Positions 42,024 to 50,781 of a stretch of 64,000 bases of DNA are shown piece by piece. Location: the NCBI GenBank assembly GCA_002748705.1, contig PDSZ01000041.1:1-64000 (forward strand), in the 5' to 3' direction. The notes below the pieces were generated by a model that saw nothing but the letters and a program-made list of their open reading frames with translations, made no database searches and had not been told where the DNA came from. The stretch's first letter is position 1, and every line of letters begins with the position of its first letter. The position numbers and the translations under genes are program-made. This stretch comes from Candidatus Fermentibacterota bacterium. Lineage in GTDB: Bacteria; Fermentibacterota; Fermentibacteria; Fermentibacterales; Fermentibacteraceae.

Positions 42024-44489
42024 TCAGCCGCCGGTTCTCAGTCTGATAACCATTCTCGTTGACTTTCCTCTGTTTGAAAAGGTGCTGACTGTTCCGCCAA
42101 GCTCCTCGGTAAGTTTCCATGCCAGCATGAATGATGTGTTTCTGTTTTCATAATCTGGAGAGGTGGAAAGGCTTTCTGCAGGTATGCTGCTGCCTTCGGA
42201 TTCAAGGCTGAATGTCCAGTTGTCACCCTTTTCTTTCACAGCCATTGTTATTCTATCAATATTGCTGCTGTTCTCCAGAATGCACATCATCAGCGATGAA
42301 GCTATCATGCCTACAAATGCCCCGTCAGTGCAAACCTCAATGTCATTCTCAGGGGGTAAGAAGCAAAAATCCACCTTCGAGAGAGTTTTCATACCCTTCA
42401 TGTCGGTGAATGTTTTTTCAAGAAGAGGAACAGGGTCAATCCATTTCTGTTCCGGTTTTCCTCCGTACATTGATATACTCAGGAACCAAAGTGACCATTT
42501 GCTGTAAAATCCCAGCCTGCCTGAAATTTCCATCAGTTCATTCAGAGCCTGTCCGTCAGGCAGAAGCTTGAGCCTTGTGTTCAGCGTCCAGATCATGGCT
42601 GATATTGTGTCATTTATATGTTCTGCTGCTTTTTCTCTCACAGGACTTGATACAGCAGTTTTTTCAGTATCCTCTCTGGGGAGCATAGATTCTTCAGGAA
42701 CAGTAAATAACAGTGCCAGAAGCTCTGCAAGTTCCGCAGCAGAAGGGTTAAACCGTTCGCTTCCAGTTGAGGCTATCAGTATTACACCTTCAGGAGCTGT
42801 GCCTTTGAAAAATGGAACTGCCAGTTCAGTGATTGAATCAGTGAAAACCCTTGAAAAACGCAGGTCGCTGTCCTGGGAGCCTGTGAACAATGCAGTTTCA
42901 CCGCTGAGACAGGCCCAGGATGCGGTGTTCAGTTTATCAAGTTGGATATCAGGTATTCCGCCTACAAGCCCTGAACCTGCCATTCCCTGAAGAATTCTGC
43001 CGTTTCCGGCTATTCTTAAAAGGGCTGCAGTTTCAGCTCCGCAGTTTCTGGCGAAATCTCCCAGAATACCCTCAAGAGACTCGTTTTGCTTGAGAAAAGC
43101 GCCTGCGATATCCTTTATGAGAGAAAGAGTGCTTCGCTCCTCTTCCAGAGCTTTTCTCAGCTGTACGATTTCCAATGCTTTTGCAGCAGTTTCCAGCGCT
43201 TCGACCTGCTGACTGTCAAGACTGTCAGATGTCATCTTGTAAATAAGCATATGTGAAAGCCCGTAACCTGAGTCGATTCCTTTAACAAATGTTGAATCAT
43301 TCAGAAAACCGGTGCCTCTTGCAGCGAGACTTTTCCTGTCCAGGCCGGCAAGGAGTTCTGTGCAGTCTCCGGCTGTAACAGTGGTGTTCCTGCATATCCA
43401 TACTGCTGATTCTGCTTCCAATAATTCTGTGAGCATGGCAAGTACCTTTTCAGGCGTTGTTTTTCCAGTAGGGCGAAGCTGTTCTGCGAAACCTGATAAT
43501 TTCTCCTTTCTTTGTTTTAAGTCTTCGGTTTTCTGATCAACAGGGTTCAGGAAAAGTATCCATCTGTCTGTACCGGCAAGTGGCATAACAGATACTCGGG
43601 CTTTAACCTCCTTTAAATCCGGTTCAGGCTGGAGCTTTACTGTATATCTGGAGGGAACAGCATTGCCTCTGACCCTGTGCTGATGTCTGATTCTTATGAA
43701 TTTTCTCTGGTCAGGGTGAATAAGATCGTAGATGAGATGACCTGCAGGATCAAGCCCCCAGTGTTTTCTGCAAAAATTTCTGGCAGCTCCGTTGGCGGAG
43801 AGTATTTTTCCTTTATTGTCGATAACGATGTCGGGGCAGAAGCTCTCCTCAAGCAGGACCGTGCTCAGGCTGTTGCAGTCCGGAGCATTGCTCACCACGG
43901 CCACAGAAGGAATTGAGAATGTGCTGATGATCAATCGGCCTGGAGCAGGTACCAGTCGCATTCTCATTGCATAGTTTATTCTCTCCCCTGAACTGTCAGA
44001 AACACTGACAAGGAACTCTTTCTCGTAGCCAACTAAGATACATTTACGAAGGGCTACTTCTATTATTGATGATGAAAAGGAGTCAAAAAGCAATGAGAGC
44101 TGTTCTTTGGCTTTAAAGGTTTCAGCTGCCTTCTCAGACAGACCAAGAATCTCTCCGGTTGCAGTGGAAAGAACCAGTAATTCAGAACCGGTGGTTCTTA
44201 CCAGATTATTTACTATCACGCTGCCGTCAGCTTCAGAAACTATGACTGTTTTTTCCCCGTTCCCTGATACTGCAGAAACAGCCTGCAGAAGGTTGCCGTC
44301 TGCCATAAACGGCCACAACCCTGGTTCAGTGGAAGCCAGAAGATAAGCCAGAGCGTTTTTATTCAAACCCAGTTTTTCTTCAAGCTTAGCAAAGCTGCTG
44401 GAGACAGTCCATTTGTCTTTTGTGCAGGAATACCGTACCAGGCACTCTCTGTCAGGGGGGGCTGTGTACATATTTCCGTTGCTTTGCAT
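42024..44489 (-). CDS. PAS/GAF sensor protein with degenerate histidine-kinase end
   Basis: 821 residues without membrane segments. PAS-like regions lie at about 95-200 and 215-330 (LSTATGEILGLSEKAAETF; DIVIDNKGKILSANGAARNF, HPDQRKFIRIRHQHR), then two GAF-like regions separated by a coiled coil (LRKALEEERSTLSLIKDIAGAFL). The C-terminus resembles an HATPase module (TDGAFVGMIASSLMMCILEN, SFMLAWKLTEELGGTVSTFSNRGKST), but the G1 box DxGxG is replaced by LESEGSSIP and no convincing phospho-accepting His motif is present. It may be a catalytically dead sensor or scaffold. It is the first gene of the queA operon, 14 nt ahead of queA. Confidence 0.75.
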   Translation of the reverse strand: MQSNGNMYTAPPDRECLVRYSCTKDKWTVSSSFAKLEEKLGLNKNALAYLLASTEPGLWPFMADGNLLQAVSAVSGNGEKTVIVSEADGSVIVNNLVRTTGSELLVLSTATGEILGLSEKAAETFKAKEQLSLLFDSFSSSIIEVALRKCILVGYEKEFLVSVSDSSGERINYAMRMRLVPAPGRLIISTFSIPSVAVVSNAPDCNSLSTVLLEESFCPDIVIDNKGKILSANGAARNFCRKHWGLDPAGHLIYDLIHPDQRKFIRIRHQHRVRGNAVPSRYTVKLQPEPDLKEVKARVSVMPLAGTDRWILFLNPVDQKTEDLKQRKEKLSGFAEQLRPTGKTTPEKVLAMLTELLEAESAVWICRNTTVTAGDCTELLAGLDRKSLAARGTGFLNDSTFVKGIDSGYGLSHMLIYKMTSDSLDSQQVEALETAAKALEIVQLRKALEEERSTLSLIKDIAGAFLKQNESLEGILGDFARNCGAETAALLRIAGNGRILQGMAGSGLVGGIPDIQLDKLNTASWACLSGETALFTGSQDSDLRFSRVFTDSITELAVPFFKGTAPEGVILIASTGSERFNPSAAELAELLALLFTVPEESMLPREDTEKTAVSSPVREKAAEHINDTISAMIWTLNTRLKLLPDGQALNELMEISGRLGFYSKWSLWFLSISMYGGKPEQKWIDPVPLLEKTFTDMKGMKTLSKVDFCFLPPENDIEVCTDGAFVGMIASSLMMCILENSSNIDRITMAVKEKGDNWTFSLESEGSSIPAESLSTSPDYENRNTSFMLAWKLTEELGGTVSTFSNRGKSTRMVIRLRTGG

Positions 44490-44518
44490 ATTACTCTTTC
44501 ATTCTCGTTCTCTTAAAT

Positions 44519-44546
44519 TTGCAGGACACCGGCAGTATTCTATATT
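44519..44546 (+). promoter_or_regulatory. Candidate sigma70 promoter of the EIIA-guaB genes
   Basis: TTGCAG at 44519-44524 and TATATT at 44541-44546, 16 nt apart, point to transcription starting near 44553. This lies just upstream of ATG 44573 and makes the GTG at 44552 an unlikely start. Confidence 0.5.
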
Positions 44547-44572
44547 AGGCAGTGAAAAGGCAAGGGAGATGT

Positions 44573-45010
44573 ATGAAGTATTCAGCGTTTTGTAAATTTG
44601 ATCTTGAAGCAACCGGCAGGAAAGAAGCCATTGAGGAACTTCTCAAGGAGTTCCCGTTCGGCACCGGAACGCGAAGTCTTATTTCAGGTGCTCTCGATAT
44701 CAGAGAGCAGGTCGGAGCAACTGTGGTGCACAAGGGTATATCTCTTCCACACTGCCGAAGTATTCTTGTTGACTCTCTCACAATAGCAGTGGGGCATTCC
44801 AGAAAAGGTATTTCCTGGCCTGACGAAAAGGTTCATGTTGTTATTCTCTTTGTATCTCCTGTTAAACCCAGTGCGCCGGAAGCTCATGCGGTTTTTCTCA
44901 GCCACATTGCAGGTGTCATAAGGAAATCAGGAAATGAGATATGTTCAGCAGAAACAGCAGAGGACCTCTTCAGGCTTCTTGATTTCGAACATCTGGAACA
45001 GGAGGATTGA
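44573..45010 (+). CDS. PTS EIIA-Ntr-like protein
   Basis: 145 residues from ATG 44573, with GGGAG upstream. The mannitol/fructose/Ntr EIIA fold is shown by EAIEELLKEFPFG, REQVGATVVHKGISLPHCRS with the phospho-accepting His at position 60, IAVGHSRKGISWPDEKVHVVILF and HAVFLSHIAGVIRK. These proteins carry phosphate from PEP for regulation rather than sugar transport when no EIIB/EIIC is nearby, as here. It overlaps the zinc-ribbon gene by ATGA. The target is unknown. Confidence 0.8.
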   Translation: MKYSAFCKFDLEATGRKEAIEELLKEFPFGTGTRSLISGALDIREQVGATVVHKGISLPHCRSILVDSLTIAVGHSRKGISWPDEKVHVVILFVSPVKPSAPEAHAVFLSHIAGVIRKSGNEICSAETAEDLFRLLDFEHLEQED

Positions 45011-45363
45011 TGGACAAACAACTTGAGAAGCTTATAAGTCTTCACGATCTGGATGTTATGATCAACGATCTGGGAAGAAAAGAGATCAGGGATACCGAGG
45101 CTGACATGGGTTTGAAAACTGAAGGTGCACTGGATGAGTTGAAAGAACTCAGGGAGAATTATTCAAAAAATATAAGCAGAAAGTGGAGAGGTCTCTACAA
45201 TCAGCTTACCAGGCACTATGGTAATGCTGTGGTTCCTGCTCTCATGGGCAGGTGTACCGGTTGTCTTACAAGACTTCCCACGGCAGTGTGTTCAGACCCT
45301 GAGAGAAACTCAAGGGTCAATACCTGTCCCACATGCGGCAGAATTATCTATTGGGCCGATTAG
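45010..45363 (+). CDS. C4-type zinc-ribbon coiled-coil protein
   Basis: 117 residues; ATG 45010 overlaps the EIIA stop. The first 70 residues are a coiled coil (LEKLISLHDLDVMINDLGRK, ELKELRENYSKNI). The end is a zinc ribbon: GRCTGCLTRLPTAV and NTCPTCGRIIYW, the two CxxC pairs of the zf-RING_7/CdsZ type. In others of this family the coiled coil is about 170 residues, so this is a short version. A role in nucleic-acid or ribosome-associated quality control is suggested for relatives; not shown here. Confidence 0.75.
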   Translation: MDKQLEKLISLHDLDVMINDLGRKEIRDTEADMGLKTEGALDELKELRENYSKNISRKWRGLYNQLTRHYGNAVVPALMGRCTGCLTRLPTAVCSDPERNSRVNTCPTCGRIIYWAD

Positions 45364-45384
45364 GCCGCTTCTTCAGGAGGGATT

Positions 45385-46860
45385 ATGAACCCGAGAAAGG
45401 CAAAGGAAGCCCTTACCTTTGATGATGTTCTGATACTTCCGGGACGATCCTCTGTGCATCCTGGAGAAGTAAACCTTCACTCCAGACTCTGCAGGGACAT
45501 TGTTCTGAATATTCCCATTCTAAGCGCCGCCATGGATACTGTTACAGAAGCAGGTATGGCTATTGCTCTTGCCCAGCAGGGTGGAATGGGTGTAATACAC
45601 AAGAACCTTGCCATTGAGATGCAGGCAAATCAGGTCAGTCAGGTTAAACGGGCCGAGAGCGGCGTTATTCTTGATCCTATCTGTCTTGATCTCTCTGCCA
45701 GGGTTTCCGATGCTTTGAGCCTGGCGGAAAAAACAGGTGTTTCCGGTTTTCCAATTGTTGAGAACGGCCGCATAAAGGGTATACTCACCCACAGGGACTA
45801 TCACTTTGAAACAGACGGTTCTGTTCCTGTTAAATCCCTTATGACACCCCTTTCGGAGCTTGTCACCTCTCCTGCAGGAACCACACCTGAGGAAGCTCTT
45901 GCTCTTCTCAGGAGACACAGGCTGGAAAAACTGCCCCTTGTGGATGCCGACGGTCATCTGCAGGGGCTTGTTACCCTTAAGGATGTCCAGAAGGCCATGG
46001 ACTTTCCGGAAGCATGCAAGGATGACAAGGGAAGACTGCGAACTGCAGCAGCGGTCAGTGTGGGAGATTCTGCACTGGATCGAGCTGCTGCCCTTGTTGA
46101 GGCAGGTGTTGACTGTATTTTCATCGATACTGCCCACGGTCAGAGCGTTGCTGTTCTGGAAACCACTTCCAAATTAAGAGCGCTCTATCCTGATCTTGCT
46201 ATAGTGTCAGGCAATGTGGTCACTCCGGAAGCTGTAACTGAACTCATCAAACTGGGCGCAGATACTGTAAAGGTCGGGGTAGGGCCAGGTTCCATCTGCA
46301 CAACAAGAATAATAGCGGGTATCGGTTGTCCTCAGCTTACAGCAGTGTTTGACTGCGCAGAGGCAGCAGCTGCAGAAGGGTGTTCAGTTATTGCCGATGG
46401 AGGGATCAAGTTCTCAGGCGATATAGTCAAGGCGCTTGCAGCAGGCGCATGCTCTGTAATGATAGGAAGCCTTTTTGCCGGAACCACAGAAAGCCCAGGT
46501 GAGGCAATTATTTACAAGGGCAGAAAGTTCAAAACCTACAGAGGCATGGGTTCCATGGGGGCTATGAAGAAGGGTAGTGCCGACAGGTATTTCCAGGATG
46601 CTTCTGTTGAGAAGAAGCTGGTGCCGGAAGGTATTGAGGGTATGGTACCTTTCAAGGGGCTTGTGAGCGACTATCTGGTTCAGCTTACAGGCGGGCTCAG
46701 GTCAGGTATGGGTTACACCGGTGCTGCCACTGTCAGGGAGCTTTTTGAGAAGGCAAGGTTTGTGAGAATCACATCCTCCGGTCTTCGGGAAAGTCATGCC
46801 CACGATGTCAATGTTACCAAGGAAGCCCCTAACTACTCGTCTGGTTCCAGTGGATTCTGA
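45385..46860 (+). CDS. guaB: Inosine-5'-monophosphate dehydrogenase
   Basis: 491 residues, usual length, GGAGG upstream of ATG. The barrel opens with [21 protein letters not shown] and [19 protein letters not shown]; a CBS pair (Bateman module) spans about 95-205 ([37 protein letters not shown]); the catalytic loop is [15 protein letters not shown] with the active Cys, followed by [20 protein letters not shown] and the flap [13 protein letters not shown]. It converts IMP to XMP, the committed step of GTP synthesis. Its last 65 nt overlap the pseudokinase gene in another frame. Confidence 0.97.
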   Translation: MNPRKAKEALTFDDVLILPGRSSVHPGEVNLHSRLCRDIVLNIPILSAAMDTVTEAGMAIALAQQGGMGVIHKNLAIEMQANQVSQVKRAESGVILDPICLDLSARVSDALSLAEKTGVSGFPIVENGRIKGILTHRDYHFETDGSVPVKSLMTPLSELVTSPAGTTPEEALALLRRHRLEKLPLVDADGHLQGLVTLKDVQKAMDFPEACKDDKGRLRTAAAVSVGDSALDRAAALVEAGVDCIFIDTAHGQSVAVLETTSKLRALYPDLAIVSGNVVTPEAVTELIKLGADTVKVGVGPGSICTTRIIAGIGCPQLTAVFDCAEAAAAEGCSVIADGGIKFSGDIVKALAAGACSVMIGSLFAGTTESPGEAIIYKGRKFKTYRGMGSMGAMKKGSADRYFQDASVEKKLVPEGIEGMVPFKGLVSDYLVQLTGGLRSGMGYTGAATVRELFEKARFVRITSSGLRESHAHDVNVTKEAPNYSSGSSGF

Positions 46861-48511
46861 TCTCTTCGCAAGCTGCGGACTGGTCCTCCAGTCTTCCGTC
46901 TACTCCGACGGTGATTATTCGCTCTCCCGTGTTGATTACCGGGGCAGGCAGCTCATAGCTGAAGTTTCCCCTGCAGGAGGTGTTTTTCAGCACAGGTGGC
47001 CTTCTGTAAGAGGTATTCTCTCTCCTGTGTCCTCCAGAGATATTCCCGGCGGAAAAAGGCTTCTGCTTTTTGATCCGGGAGAGGGCAGGCTGCTGATTGA
47101 GATTCTGGGAGTGATAGGCGGTCTTTCTGAAATCAGGGGACTGAGTATCTCTTCCCGAATTCTGGAAATGGTAATAGATCTTCAGGCAGCTGGAATGATA
47201 TGCGGCTATCTTGGTCCGGAAATGTTTCTGCTGAAAGGACAGAGTGTTCTTCTTCTGGCAGGAAGAAGAGGTGTTCCCCAATCGCCGTTTACTCCCCCTG
47301 AAGTTGGCAGTGCAAGACCCTCTGATCCAAGAAGCGATGTATTTGCTTTAGGTTCTCTTTTCTTCCGTCTTATTGCCGGCAGCGATTCCAGGGATGCCCA
47401 GCTTCGTATCTGGAATAAACTTGAACCGGAAGTCCAGAAGGCTGTACAGTCCATGGTTTCTCCTGATCCATTGGACAGACCTGTGAGTCTGAGAGCAGTG
47501 GGCGAGAGTTTTGAAAGATTGAAGGCTTCCCTTCAAAATCCGCAACCTGAACCTGAATCAAAACCTGTGTCATCTTCTGATAATTTTGTGAAACCATTAT
47601 CAGACAAGTCTGAAAAAAGCTCCGGCAGAAAATACTTATACATTGCTGTTCCCCTGGTGCTGATTCTGGCATATCTGGTTTTTCGTTTTTCTGCTCCTCC
47701 CAGGATTGAAGAGCAAGAAGCCGAACCGGTCTCTGCTACCGATTCTGTTGTATGGGAAGATGAGCAGGAAACAGTTTCTCCATGGGCGGATGTGCCTTCT
47801 GCTAATGAACCTGCAGAGGCTGAAACGGATTCTGTACAGGCCGGCGTTGAAGACAGTGCAGTCCTCTGGATATCCAACTGCTCAGGCGTTGAGGGGCTTG
47901 AGAATCAGTTCAGAGCAGGCGCTGCCAGCGGTTATTCTTTTGTCTATCCCCTTACAGGAACCACTCGCAGGCAGACATCTGTGGCTCTTGTGAGACGCGA
48001 ATCACCTGAAACTGACTCTGAACTGTTATGGCAGGCTGCATCTGACCTGGCCGATTCAAACTGGGCCATCAAGCCTGTGGATATGACGATCATGCTGGGG
48101 ACCGATCTTTCATATGCAGGGCTTAATTCAGGTTTTCTGCAAACTCCTCAGGCGTCTGCATGCACTCTGTTTGTAGATGTTGTAAATCATGGAATTCAGT
48201 ATTCTCTGGAAGGTCTCGGCGCGGCGACATGGGTGGCCGGTGCTCTTGAAGGCAAGGCATTCACATGGGAGGGAACAGAATACCTTATTGCTGTAAGTGA
48301 TATCAGAGACGCAGACAGTTACAACGAAGAGATAGGAATTCCTGAAGTTCTTGATACGACTATTGTTCTCTACAAAGGATCAAGCGAAGCCTCGGCAGAA
48401 CTGGAACGCCTTCTGAGAAGATATTTTCAGGCGCTGCCTGCTGCATCTCCTGACAGGTTCAGCAATGTTCAGCCACCGGATATTCATCTTCTGATTGGTT
48501 CGGCTGATTGA
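46796..48511 (+). CDS. Membrane-bound pseudokinase with exported LytR_C-like domain
   Basis: Up to 571 residues; ATGs at 46796, 46805 and 46811 all lie inside guaB. Residues about 130-245 follow a protein-kinase C-lobe (GYLGPEMFLLKGQSVLLLAG, FTPPEVGSARPSDPRSDVFA, LGSLFFRLIAG), but the HRD, catalytic Asn and DFG residues are replaced, so no catalysis is expected. A disordered linker, a membrane helix (residues 280-298) and an acidic segment follow. The exported part (DSAVLWISNCSGVEGLENQF and beyond) resembles the LytR_C domain of cell-envelope attenuator proteins. It might sense the envelope or hold partners. No gene of this family is known to me. Confidence 0.65.
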   Translation: MPTMSMLPRKPLTTRLVPVDSDLFASCGLVLQSSVYSDGDYSLSRVDYRGRQLIAEVSPAGGVFQHRWPSVRGILSPVSSRDIPGGKRLLLFDPGEGRLLIEILGVIGGLSEIRGLSISSRILEMVIDLQAAGMICGYLGPEMFLLKGQSVLLLAGRRGVPQSPFTPPEVGSARPSDPRSDVFALGSLFFRLIAGSDSRDAQLRIWNKLEPEVQKAVQSMVSPDPLDRPVSLRAVGESFERLKASLQNPQPEPESKPVSSSDNFVKPLSDKSEKSSGRKYLYIAVPLVLILAYLVFRFSAPPRIEEQEAEPVSATDSVVWEDEQETVSPWADVPSANEPAEAETDSVQAGVEDSAVLWISNCSGVEGLENQFRAGAASGYSFVYPLTGTTRRQTSVALVRRESPETDSELLWQAASDLADSNWAIKPVDMTIMLGTDLSYAGLNSGFLQTPQASACTLFVDVVNHGIQYSLEGLGAATWVAGALEGKAFTWEGTEYLIAVSDIRDADSYNEEIGIPEVLDTTIVLYKGSSEASAELERLLRRYFQALPAASPDRFSNVQPPDIHLLIGSAD

Positions 48512-48536
48512 CAAAAGACCTCTGAACAGCTATAAT
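48508..48536 (+). promoter_or_regulatory. Perfect consensus sigma70 promoter ahead of carD
   Basis: TTGACA (48508-48513), 17-nt spacer, TATAAT (48531-48536), with no deviation from the consensus. Transcription should start near 48543, giving a short leader with GGGAGG before the GTG at 48565. The -35 overlaps the last codons of the pseudokinase gene. Confidence 0.8.
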
Positions 48537-48564
48537 TGCCACCCATTTCCATCAGGGAGGCGCA

Positions 48565-49062
48565 GTGCGTTACGAAGTCAACGACAGGGTAGTTCATCCT
48601 TTTCACGGTGCAGGTGTTATTTCAGAGATCAGCATGAAGGATATCTCAGGAGAGATGGTAGAGTGCGTTGTAATTTCCCTCTCAGGTGGAAGGGCCGGTA
48701 TACTTCTTCCGCTGAACGCAGTGGGTGAATCAGGTCTCAGAAAGGTCTCAAGCGAGAAGCAGATCAAAGACGCAATGAAAGTTCTCTCTCAGCCTGGCGA
48801 GAAACTTCCAAAGGACTGGAGAAGACGAATAGATGTCCTGAAGGACAGGGTTAACTCCGGTGATCCTTCTGTAATTGCCTCTGCTATCAGAGATGTTCTC
48901 GGCAGGTCTTCTTTCGCAAAGATGAACCCCTCTGAAAAACGGGTTCTCAATGAAGCGGTTACTGTATTCGCCGGCGAACTGTCGCTGGTTATGGAGATAA
49001 CTCTTGAATCTGCCAAGAAGCTGATAAACAGGAAAGTAACAGGCAAGAAAAAAGAAGCCTGA
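48565..49062 (+). CDS. CarD-family transcription regulator
   Basis: 165 residues from GTG 48565, preceded by GGGAGG. The N-terminal RNA-polymerase-interacting Tudor-like domain reads YEVNDRVVHPFHGAGVISEI and ECVVISLSGGRAGILLPLNA; the C-terminal helical domain includes RRRIDVLKDRVNSGDPSVI and ALRDVLGRS-like IASAIRDVLGRS, then LNEAVTVFAGELSLVMEI. CarD binds the RNA polymerase beta subunit and stabilises open complexes, mostly at rRNA promoters. It overlaps hflX by 1 nt (TGATG). The fully consensus promoter suggests high expression or use as a test case of its own activity. Confidence 0.88.
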   Translation: MRYEVNDRVVHPFHGAGVISEISMKDISGEMVECVVISLSGGRAGILLPLNAVGESGLRKVSSEKQIKDAMKVLSQPGEKLPKDWRRRIDVLKDRVNSGDPSVIASAIRDVLGRSSFAKMNPSEKRVLNEAVTVFAGELSLVMEITLESAKKLINRKVTGKKKEA

Positions 49063-50366
49063 TGCCGGGGAATTCCACCGTTTTCAGAGTGGTTACAGAC
49101 AGGGAACTTGAAGGGGTTCTCCTTGTATGCGTAAAATTCAGCTCCGAATCATATCACGATTTTGAGAGGGAAGAGACAGTAAGACTTGTGGAGAGTGCAG
49201 GGGGCCAGGTTGCAGGCATTCTTTCTCAGAACCGTTCTGCCCCTGACCGGGCATACTTCATCGGCAGAGGAAAGGCAGAAGAGGCAGCCTGCAGGGCATC
49301 TGCTCTGGAGGTTACAACAATAGTGGTGGACCATGATCTCTCGCCAGGTCAGGTTAACCGTCTGGAGAAACTCACCGATTGCAAGGTTGTAGACCGTACG
49401 GAACTGATACTTGCCATTTTTGCAGTTCAGGCAAGAACGCCCCAGGCGAGAATCAGAATAGAACTGGCGCAGCTCAGGTATATGCTTCCCCGTCTTTCAG
49501 GAATGTGGCATCATCTTGGTCGTCTGGGAGCAGGTATAGGTACCAGAGGGCCTGGAGAGACCCAGCTTGAGGTTGACCGAAGGCGCGCAAGGGCAAGAAT
49601 ATCCTCCCTTGAGAAAAAAATAGCCTCAATGGAGACCTCTGCCAGAGTAAGACGGCTGAAGAGAAACTCTGTTTTCAGTGTGGCACTTGCAGGATATACC
49701 AACGCAGGTAAGAGCACCCTTTTGAACACTCTTTGTGATGCAGGTGTTCGTTCTGAAGACAAACTCTTTGCCACCCTTGATACAACTTCAAGAAGATTGA
49801 TTCTTCAATGTGGAGAGCCGGTAATAATCAGTGATACTGTAGGTTTCATCGACAAGCTGCCGGAATCCCTTCTGGAAAGCTTTCGCTCAACACTTGATGT
49901 TGTTCTTGAGGCTGATCTTGTTCTGCTTGTGGCTGACGCCTCAGACCCTGAAAGAGAAGCAAAAGTTACCGTGGTGAGAAATACTCTGAAACGAATCGGA
50001 GCAGAGAATGTTCCTCATATCGTTGTATGGAACAAGAAAGATCTGGCCCTGGATGATGCCCCTTACGGCATGAGCGTTTCAGCTCTCACCGGCGATTCTC
50101 TGGACAGGCTTGCAGCAGCCATTCAGAATGAGCTCATGAAAGCACTGGACTGGAGAGAACTGAGGTTGGATATTTGCACTGGTGAAACTGAATACTGGCT
50201 ACGGTCCAGATGTATCATTGAACGGTTTGAAAGAACCGATTCAGGAGGTGCGGAGCTTTTTTGCGGATTTCGCAGGAGTGCAGGTGAAGCAGTGAAATAT
50301 CTCAACTCTAAAGGAATAATTCATGCCATGAGTGGTCCGATAAAGGAAACTGATGTCTGTAGATAA
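49062..50366 (+). CDS. hflX: GTPase HflX
   Basis: 434 residues. The N-terminal domain has SAGGQVAGILSQNRSAPDRA, YFIGRGKAEE and VVDHDLSPGQVNRLEK, then the linker GIGTRGPGETQLEVDRRRAR typical of HflX. The G domain contains LAGYTNAGKSTLLNTL (G1), TLDTTSRRL (G2), DTVGFIDKLP (G3) and VWNKKDL (G4). HflX splits stalled 70S ribosomes under stress. ATG overlaps the carD stop, so both are co-expressed from the consensus promoter. Confidence 0.95.
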   Translation: MPGNSTVFRVVTDRELEGVLLVCVKFSSESYHDFEREETVRLVESAGGQVAGILSQNRSAPDRAYFIGRGKAEEAACRASALEVTTIVVDHDLSPGQVNRLEKLTDCKVVDRTELILAIFAVQARTPQARIRIELAQLRYMLPRLSGMWHHLGRLGAGIGTRGPGETQLEVDRRRARARISSLEKKIASMETSARVRRLKRNSVFSVALAGYTNAGKSTLLNTLCDAGVRSEDKLFATLDTTSRRLILQCGEPVIISDTVGFIDKLPESLLESFRSTLDVVLEADLVLLVADASDPEREAKVTVVRNTLKRIGAENVPHIVVWNKKDLALDDAPYGMSVSALTGDSLDRLAAAIQNELMKALDWRELRLDICTGETEYWLRSRCIIERFERTDSGGAELFCGFRRSAGEAVKYLNSKGIIHAMSGPIKETDVCR

Positions 50367-50781
50367 GGTCATGGAGAGGGTATGCGGCAAAATGAAAACC
50401 CTGGCAGGTATGCACTCTTCCGGTGTTGTACAGGGGACCATGTTCAAAAAGCAGATCAGAAAACTGCTTGTTTCAAGCGATTCAAGGGAGATATTTGCAG
50501 AGCTTATAGAAGCGGACAGAAAAGCAATCAAGATACTCAACAGGCTTGAGAATCCTGCTGCCTGGAGGGAGCTGACCATGCTTGACAGGGCCTCAAGAGA
50601 AGAGCGCTTCTATAGTGCTATAGCAGGTATCATGGAAGATGAAACAGAGATTTGTGACAAGCTTCTCAGAATGCTTGAACTGGCTTGCCTGCCCTACTAC
50701 TCAAGTTTTCTGCCCCTCGGCGGCAAATGCCAGGAAGCTCCGAAGGCTCGGAGAACCAGCAGATTAAGCGTATTGGACTGA
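50353..50781 (+). CDS. Conserved-context hypothetical helical protein
   Basis: 142 residues from ATG 50353, 14-nt overlap with hflX, AAGGA 5 nt upstream. The sequence is helical and charged (SREIFAELIEADRKAIKILN, EERFYSAIAGIMEDETEICD) and ends in a basic tail (KCQEAPKARRTSRLSVLD). No membrane segment, no Cys cluster and no known family. Its overlap on both sides (1 nt with the next gene) shows that it is translated as part of the carD-hflX run. Confidence 0.6.
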   Translation: MSVDKVMERVCGKMKTLAGMHSSGVVQGTMFKKQIRKLLVSSDSREIFAELIEADRKAIKILNRLENPAAWRELTMLDRASREERFYSAIAGIMEDETEICDKLLRMLELACLPYYSSFLPLGGKCQEAPKARRTSRLSVLD

